A stretch of DNA of 14,640 bases from Hamiltosporidium magnivora. Its lineage: Eukaryota > Microsporidia > Dubosqiidae. Below, piece by piece: positions 10,412 through 14,640 of the stretch. The stretch is from the NCBI GenBank assembly GCA_004325065.1, contig PITI01000316.1, forward strand, positions 1 to 14,640, read 5' to 3'. The translations under genes were made by a program, and so were the position numbers. The number at the start of each line of letters is the position of its first letter. Within the stretch, counting starts at the first letter, position 1. The notes under the pieces are model-generated. The model was not told where the DNA came from. It saw nothing but the letters and a program-made list of their open reading frames with translations, and searched no databases.

Positions 10412-10990
10412 GACAAATTTATTTTTATTTTTTTACAAATTTTGTTACATTTAAGGAAATTTATATTTTAATTGAAAAAATATTTTATTCAAATAATCTA
10501 CCTTGAATACCTATTTTTTTTATTGATATTAAAAGCTTCAAAAACTGATCCAAATCTTTTAATAAATGTTTCAAAATAAAAGTTTCGAAGGTATTTTTAG
10601 TACAAATGATATTTATTTTGTTTATATTTAATTTTATTTCGTAACTTAAATAAATTAATAAAATAAGATATAGAATGGTTTTTTATGCGAATTTATTGTA
10701 TTTTTTAATAATATTTATTCTTATAATTTCCTGTTTATATCTAATCTTTCGTCCTTGCTTTAAAAATTTCTACTTCAAAACATTCTCTTTTATTGCAGAT
10801 TTTTTAAATTTTAAACTTACATTTTCTTCTTAAAAGCTTTTTTCTTTGTAATATGAACCCAATATAATTCTTCATCTATAATATAATTATAGTCTAAAAA
10901 TCATTGAACTCAAATAATAACAATAGACGATTCATATTTTAAATCTATCGAATGTATTTTTTGTGAGTAAAAACATATTTAAAAGTAAAA

Positions 10991-11047
10991 ATTATTTATT
11001 TGAATTTAAGAATAATTCATTTGAATTTAAAAATTATTCATCGAAAG
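10991..11047. repeat. 21-bp tandem repeat, about 2.5 copies
   Basis: Two near-identical units run from 10991 to 11011 and from 11012 to 11032, each centred on ATTTGAATTTAA. A third partial unit starts at 11033 (ATTATTCAT). The pieces ATTTGAATTTAA and AATTATTT/AATAATTC recur once per 21 bases. It is probably replication slippage in the divergent promoter region, and a regulatory role is only a possibility. Confidence 0.6.
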
Positions 11048-11149
11048 ATAGATTCTTTAGAAAAATAATTGAATTTGAAAATTATTTCTTCTGAAATCTT
11101 AACTTCATTTTATAAGAATTTCTTTGGATTTTTATAGGAAAAATAACAA

Positions 11150-11156
11150 GCCCTCT
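11150..11156 (+). promoter_or_regulatory. CCC-containing signal just before the ATG of the Mpe1-like gene
   Basis: GCCCTCT directly precedes the ATG at 11157 in otherwise almost G+C-free DNA. CCC- or GGG-like motifs immediately before the start codon are known in microsporidian genes. The zinc-ribbon gene at 13811 also has CCC directly before its ATG. Only two cases are available here, so this is suggestive. Confidence 0.3.
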
Positions 11157-11945
11157 ATGTCTTCATCAATAAATTACAGATTTCGTTCGATGAAAAACTT
11201 TGCAAAAATAAATTTTGAAGGAAACAGTTTGCCATTATGGGAGCTGAGATCCGAAATAATCACACAAAAGAAAATAACATCTAAGGATTTTGATTTAATT
11301 TTTTACGATGCAGAAACGAATGAGGAAATAACTGATGAATACCAACCGATTTATAGAAATAGTCAAATAATTATTGAACGAATACCTGCATGGATGTCAA
11401 AAAATAGAAATATTACTTATGTTGTTAAAAGTGAAGATAAACAAAAAAGTATTCGAGATACTTCATCAGTCAAGAAATATTTTAAGCCGCCACCTCCAAA
11501 TTATGTATGTTTCAGATGCGGACAGAAGGGTCATTTTATTCAGCATTGCCCAACCAATCAAGATAAAAATTATGATATTTTAAGAATTAGAAAACCTACG
11601 GGAATCCCAAAGGCATTTCTTGTTCCTGTTAAGGATGAAGAAATTCCACCAACAGCTGCTATGCTGGTTACACCAGAAGGTGGATATGTAAAGGCACAAC
11701 CACAGACACATGAGTGGCAAAAGATTTCTTCAAAAACATCAGAATACGATATTTCTAATGATTTGAAATGTTCAAAATGTAAATTTATTTTAAATAATCC
11801 CGTAAAAACAGATTGTAATCATAAATATTGTGATGGTTGTATTTTCATTGGTGATAGATGTACAGTCTGTGATAATATTGTGTCAAACCTTTCTGATGAT
11901 CTAAAAACCAAATTCAAAATTGAAAAATTCTTTGAGAAACAGTAA
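11157..11945 (+). CDS. MPE1: Mpe1/RBBP6-like DWNN, zinc-knuckle and RING protein of the cleavage and polyadenylation complex
   Basis: This 262-residue protein has the diagnostic domain order of yeast Mpe1 and the N-terminus of human RBBP6. A DWNN ubiquitin-like domain opens directly at the ATG (MSSSINYRFRS, about 1-78). A CCHC zinc knuckle follows at Cys118, Cys121, His126 and Cys131. The conserved linker RKPTGIPKAF is at 145-154. A C-terminal RING/U-box-like zinc domain has Cys205, Cys208, Cys220, His222, Cys225, Cys228, Cys235 and Cys238. In the family, Mpe1 is a nuclear subunit of the cleavage and polyadenylation factor that senses the pre-mRNA poly(A) site and supports 3'-end cleavage. 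RBBP6 also acts as a ubiquitin ligase. The frame is open 11 codons upstream to a TTG, but DWNN proteins begin at the chosen Met and a CCC motif precedes it. The protein lacks the long C-terminal extensions of yeast (about 440 residues) and animal relatives. The stop follows soon after the RING. Confidence 0.93.
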   Translation: MSSSINYRFRSMKNFAKINFEGNSLPLWELRSEIITQKKITSKDFDLIFYDAETNEEITDEYQPIYRNSQIIIERIPAWMSKNRNITYVVKSEDKQKSIRDTSSVKKYFKPPPPNYVCFRCGQKGHFIQHCPTNQDKNYDILRIRKPTGIPKAFLVPVKDEEIPPTAAMLVTPEGGYVKAQPQTHEWQKISSKTSEYDISNDLKCSKCKFILNNPVKTDCNHKYCDGCIFIGDRCTVCDNIVSNLSDDLKTKFKIEKFFEKQ

Positions 11946-12824
11946 TTTGTATTTTTTGATATTTTCTTGTATAAATTGATATTTTCATTTGTTCTAATTT
12001 TATATTTTATTTGGAAATTAAATCATATTTCGTCTTGAATTTCTATTTCTCTCTCTATTTCTGATTTGAACAACTTTTTGTATATTTTATATAGAATACG
12101 ATTTTATTTCTCTTTTGTATGTTTTAAATTTAAATTAAACTCATTAAAATTTTAATTCGTCGTTGTGAAATTTTTTTGGTAGGTATTTGAGTTTTTATAC
12201 CACTTCATTTCATATGTAAGCATTATTCTGATTTTATTATTCTTTTTTTCTTATCCGTATCAATTTCACAAAAAAAATAGGTATACATTTTATTTTGGTC
12301 AAGATAGGCAAAATTTAGAATTAATTATCAATCTTTTGCATAACTGATTTTATAAGAAACATAGTCCTGAAATATAATATTATTATAATAAATGTAAAAA
12401 AAATTGTGATATTTTTCTTTCAATATTTCAAATATTGGCGGTTTAAACTTTGAATCTGTACTTACTATAATTCAATTTTTTATTTACTTAAATGATATAA
12501 AAGTTACATTTTAATCTATCAAATATAATATTTTATTAAAGATATAATCTTTTTAAAAGTTTAAATATTGTGATTCATTTATCAAATGTAGAAGAAATTA
12601 TTTGAGTCGTAAAAAGAAGCATTTAATACAAAAAGTTTTTTTGTTAAACTCATTCAAGTCAAATTATATATAAAATCAATAGAATATGAAACTAAATTAT
12701 GTTTCTTGATTCTAATCTTTACCAATCATAAGTTGATCTCCTTAAAAGAAAAAAGTGAAACACCTATAAACTTGTAGTAAAAAGGAGATAAAATATCATA
12801 AATTATTTACGTTTTCTGACAATC
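11946..12824. other. Intergenic stretch downstream of the Mpe1-like gene
   Basis: About 880 bases of T-rich, then mixed AT-rich DNA without a usable open frame or RNA gene. CACCTATAAAC at 12761-12771 could be a TATA-type element for the following gene, about 60 bases before its ATG. This is weak evidence in such DNA. Confidence 0.35.
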
Positions 12825-13505
12825 ATGAGTTTCAAGGAACGATCTACAAATATAAAAAATGAAATATTCGAGAAAAAGTCTAAAAGTAATACACTCTCAG
12901 ATATAGAAATGATCAAAAAGGATAAACACATAAACAATAAAAAATGCAATAAAATTTGTAGTATCGGCAAAGAATCAAAATTTGATATTTTTGCAAATAA
13001 ACTACCAAATGATTGTGATAAAGATAAATTAAATGAAAATAAAAAATTTGAATTTCAATCAAATAATATTTATAAAAATAAAAGAAACAAAGTGAATCTA
13101 TCTGAAGATACCAAAAAAACAACTAAAAATGGTAAAAATAGACAAAATAAAAAAAATTTTAAGCGAAACGCTGAAATAGATAATCCTGATAACAGCGATT
13201 CAAATCTTTTAAGTTTTGAAACAGAACTTGAAAATCTTTGCCCTTTTAAGTGTGAAAGTGATATAGGGGACAAAAATAATATTTTATTGACTTTAAAAGA
13301 AGATACATCGAATTCTAAGAAAATACAAAGTGAAACAATTAAATCTTCAGAAATGATTGACGAAATATGTTTAAAATCAAATTTTAATAAAAACAACATC
13401 GGTAAGTGTTTAGACAGAGCTAAATGTTCTAAAAAAAGATGCAGTAATTGTAAAAAGTATATAAAATTTATAGACAACCTTTTGGAAACAAACAGAAATA
13501 AATAA
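12825..13505 (+). CDS. Lys/Asn-rich protein with C-terminal cysteine cluster, unknown function
   Basis: ATG at 12825 opens 226 codons. I recognise no family. The protein is hydrophilic and mostly low complexity, dominated by Lys, Asn, Ser, Asp and Glu, with no signal peptide or membrane segment. A strongly basic stretch at about 97-114 (KTTKNGKNRQNKKNFKR) could serve as a nuclear localisation signal or bind nucleic acid. Ten cysteines are spread through it: 41, 45, 64, 139, 143, 182, 195, 201, 206 and 209. The last four form a compact C-x5-C-x4-C-x2-C cluster (CLDRAKCSKKRCSNC) followed by a short hydrophobic helix (YIKFIDNLL), which might bind zinc. The same-strand placement downstream of the Mpe1-like gene does not show a functional link. 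The antisense frame at 13070-13513 is a shadow. The low-complexity make-up means the reading is less certain than its neighbours. Confidence 0.75.
   Translation: MSFKERSTNIKNEIFEKKSKSNTLSDIEMIKKDKHINNKKCNKICSIGKESKFDIFANKLPNDCDKDKLNENKKFEFQSNNIYKNKRNKVNLSEDTKKTTKNGKNRQNKKNFKRNAEIDNPDNSDSNLLSFETELENLCPFKCESDIGDKNNILLTLKEDTSNSKKIQSETIKSSEMIDEICLKSNFNKNNIGKCLDRAKCSKKRCSNCKKYIKFIDNLLETNRNK
13497..13502 (+). terminator. AATAAA formed by the last two codons before a stop
   Basis: The last two codons of the 12825-13505 gene, AAT AAA, are followed by TAA and create a poly(A)-signal hexamer abutting the stop codon. This is an arrangement known from compact microsporidian genes but also likely by chance in Asn/Lys-rich AT-rich coding DNA. 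Confidence 0.25.
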
Positions 13506-13810
13506 TCGATCATTTTTTAATAAAAAGGTTTTTGAAAATCTAAAAATTCCTTAAAATATTATTTTATAATTTTGATGTAAAAAAGTCTTCTAATCTGTTC
13601 ATGTTGTTTTAAAGAATCTATTGGCACAAATCAGTAAAAATAAATTATTAAATATTTTTAAAATATAAATTTATATTACTTGAATTACTACTTATAGCAA
13701 ACAATTCAATTAGTCGTTAAAAATAATAAATCTTTTTTTTACTGTTTGCTTTCCATAAGATTAAAAAGGCCCCTTTTTGATTTAGATTGATAACAGAATA
13801 AATATAACCC
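13506..13810. other. Short intergenic stretch
   Basis: About 305 AT-rich bases with no gene. A relatively G+C-rich patch at 13743-13775 (around AAAAAGGCCCCTTTTTG, an imperfect palindrome of the form AAAAAGG-CCCC-TTTTT) stands out 40-60 bases before the next ATG and could be a promoter element of the zinc-ribbon gene. Confidence 0.35.
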
Positions 13811-14044
13811 ATGGTATTTATAATATTCGGAACAAAAGATATTTTAAAAACGATCAATCTCAGTGACGAAGAAATTAAAATTTTACGTACAAAGAATTGT
13901 GGTTTTTGTGGTGCGGGTGCCAATTTTTATTACAACAGATACGATCGTTATTTTACTTTGTTTTTTATTCGTATTTTTCGTTTGAAAAAAGGACTACCAT
14001 TTTATACATGTTCTGGGTGTGAATTAGTACTATTGGTTGACTAG
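13811..14044 (+). CDS. Small zinc-ribbon family protein (77 residues)
   Basis: ATG at 13811, directly preceded by CCC, gives a 77-residue protein. It matches the widespread small zinc-ribbon family found in fungi and microsporidia (zinc_ribbon_15 type). The start is short and hydrophobic with FGT (MVFIIFGT). A first zinc pair is at Cys30 and Cys33 (CGFC), and the aromatic core YFTLFFIRIFRLKKG lies at 47-61. A second pair is at Cys67 and Cys70 (CSGC), close to the C-terminus. All four zinc ligands are present, and the length is typical for the minimal version. The molecular function of the family is not established to my knowledge. The FTLFFI segment is characteristic and is probably not a membrane helix, being followed by basic residues. 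The antisense frame over 13717-13923 is a shadow. No operon partner is seen. Confidence 0.88.
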   Translation: MVFIIFGTKDILKTINLSDEEIKILRTKNCGFCGAGANFYYNRYDRYFTLFFIRIFRLKKGLPFYTCSGCELVLLVD

Positions 14045-14061
14045 ATTGGAAATATAGGCAT

Positions 14062-14102
14062 ACTAGACAGTAATCTTGTAGAAACGGCCTTTGTTTTAAA
14101 TT
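14062..14102 (+). repeat. Diverged direct repeat, left copy
   Basis: Starts with ACTAGAC and contains TAGAAACG, then a T-rich end (TTTTAAATT). By eye about three quarters of its 41 positions match 14595-14635, with the matches in the same order and without gaps. It begins about 18 bases after the stop of the zinc-ribbon gene. Confidence 0.5.
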
Positions 14103-14594
14103 AATAAGAAAAAAAAGCCTAAAATCTTCTTAGAGTTACTTATTTGTGCCATAAGATTTCACTTAATTATTTCAATAAAAATTTTAGACACTCACCTATC
14201 TGTTTCTTGTACATTTTTTAGTCTTTCATATCACATTTTTAGTTGTCTTCAGACTTTCTCAATAAAATTTAAGGCATTTTAATCACCAAATTCTTCTTCT
14301 TTTTCCATTTAATTTCAATCCTCAGGACTTCAGCTCGGCTTTAATAGTTAGTCTGGTCATTTTCCGCCTATTTTTATTCATTCTATCCTTTTTCTCTGTG
14401 AAATTTATTCTTGTGAAGTGTTTTATTTGTTTGAAAAAACCGTGTTTTTACTATGCTGGATTGTTTAATCTATTTGTTGTATAAATTCTTAGTCATTTTT
14501 AGCAAAAAAATATTTTGATTTAATCTAATATAAAGTTCCATGAAGCTATTCAAGTAAAATTATTTTGTGAAATTATTATTGAGAATATAAATAA

Positions 14595-14635
14595 ACTAGA
14601 CGTTAAACTCGTAGAAACGAACTTTCTTTTACATT
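14595..14635 (+). repeat. Diverged direct repeat, right copy
   Basis: Partner of 14062-14102, 533 bases downstream in the same orientation, sharing ACTAGAC, TAGAAACG and the TTTTA-ATT end. It could be the ends of an old insertion or a dispersed short repeat. If the left copy marks a 3' UTR, the right copy could follow another gene just outside the window. Confidence 0.5.
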
Positions 14636-14640
14636 CCTAA

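Larger units (their letters stand above)
10412..11156. other. Divergent intergenic region
   Basis: Separates the minus-strand secreted-family gene from the plus-strand Mpe1-like gene, so it should hold both promoters. It is extremely AT-rich. I see no open frame, RNA gene or clear promoter box. It includes the short tandem repeat at 10991-11047. Confidence 0.5.
14045..14640. other. Non-coding right end of the window
   Basis: No open frame of useful length on either strand. The minus strand reads as Lys-rich fragments with stops at about the random rate, so I do not call a pseudogene. It contains the diverged direct repeat pair at 14062 and 14595. Confidence 0.45.

Noticed and set aside
13070..13513. 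147-codon minus-strand frame rich in Leu and Phe
   Set aside because: It lies antisense to the Lys/Asn-rich gene. The Phe/Leu composition is simply the reverse complement of Lys/Asn/Glu codons.
14100..14460. Lys-rich minus-strand reading that might be a pseudogene
   Set aside because: In-frame stops occur about once per 11-12 codons, which is what random DNA of this composition gives, and no family motif is present.

Overview
The window is a strongly AT-rich piece of eukaryotic chromosome, most likely from a microsporidian or a close relative (inference). The signs are intronless genes, a very short Mpe1/RBBP6-type mRNA 3'-end processing protein (262 codons), a minimal 77-residue zinc-ribbon protein, and a large signal-peptide-bearing protein with no recognisable domain whose family is multiplied and decaying here. 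Long non-coding stretches and transposon debris suggest a larger, gene-poor genome rather than a highly compacted one. No rRNA, tRNA or CRISPR array was found.

Left part (1-7159): two decayed copies of one gene, both on the plus strand. Copy 1 (1-735, cut by the window edge) is open except for one in-frame stop. Copy 2 (5231-7159) runs from an ATG with a signal-peptide-like start to the conserved C-terminus but has many stops and two frame changes. Between them lie about 4.5 kb of decayed DNA. This holds a probable hAT transposase relic (plus strand, about 3400-3830) and a weaker candidate for a Ty3/gypsy-type pol relic (minus strand, about 1600-3180). Part of this interval is much richer in G+C than the flanks (28 of 60 bases at 2761-2820 against 9 of 60 at 5041-5100), as expected of old coding material.

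Right part (7160-14640): the genes look alive. A 673-codon open frame on the minus strand (8390-10411) appears to be a distant, intact member of the same family as the two pseudogenes. Its signal-peptide-like start is preceded only by a TTG, not an ATG. Divergent from it is the Mpe1-like gene (11157-11945). It is followed on the same strand by a lysine/asparagine-rich protein with a C-terminal cysteine cluster (12825-13505) and by the zinc-ribbon protein (13811-14044). The housekeeping candidates do not form an operon with the expanded family. The window looks like a boundary between a family/transposon graveyard and a conserved gene block.

No wholly new system is evident. The most interesting material is the divergent secreted-protein family with one living and two dying copies, the missing ATG of the living copy, and the transposon relics lodged between the dead copies.
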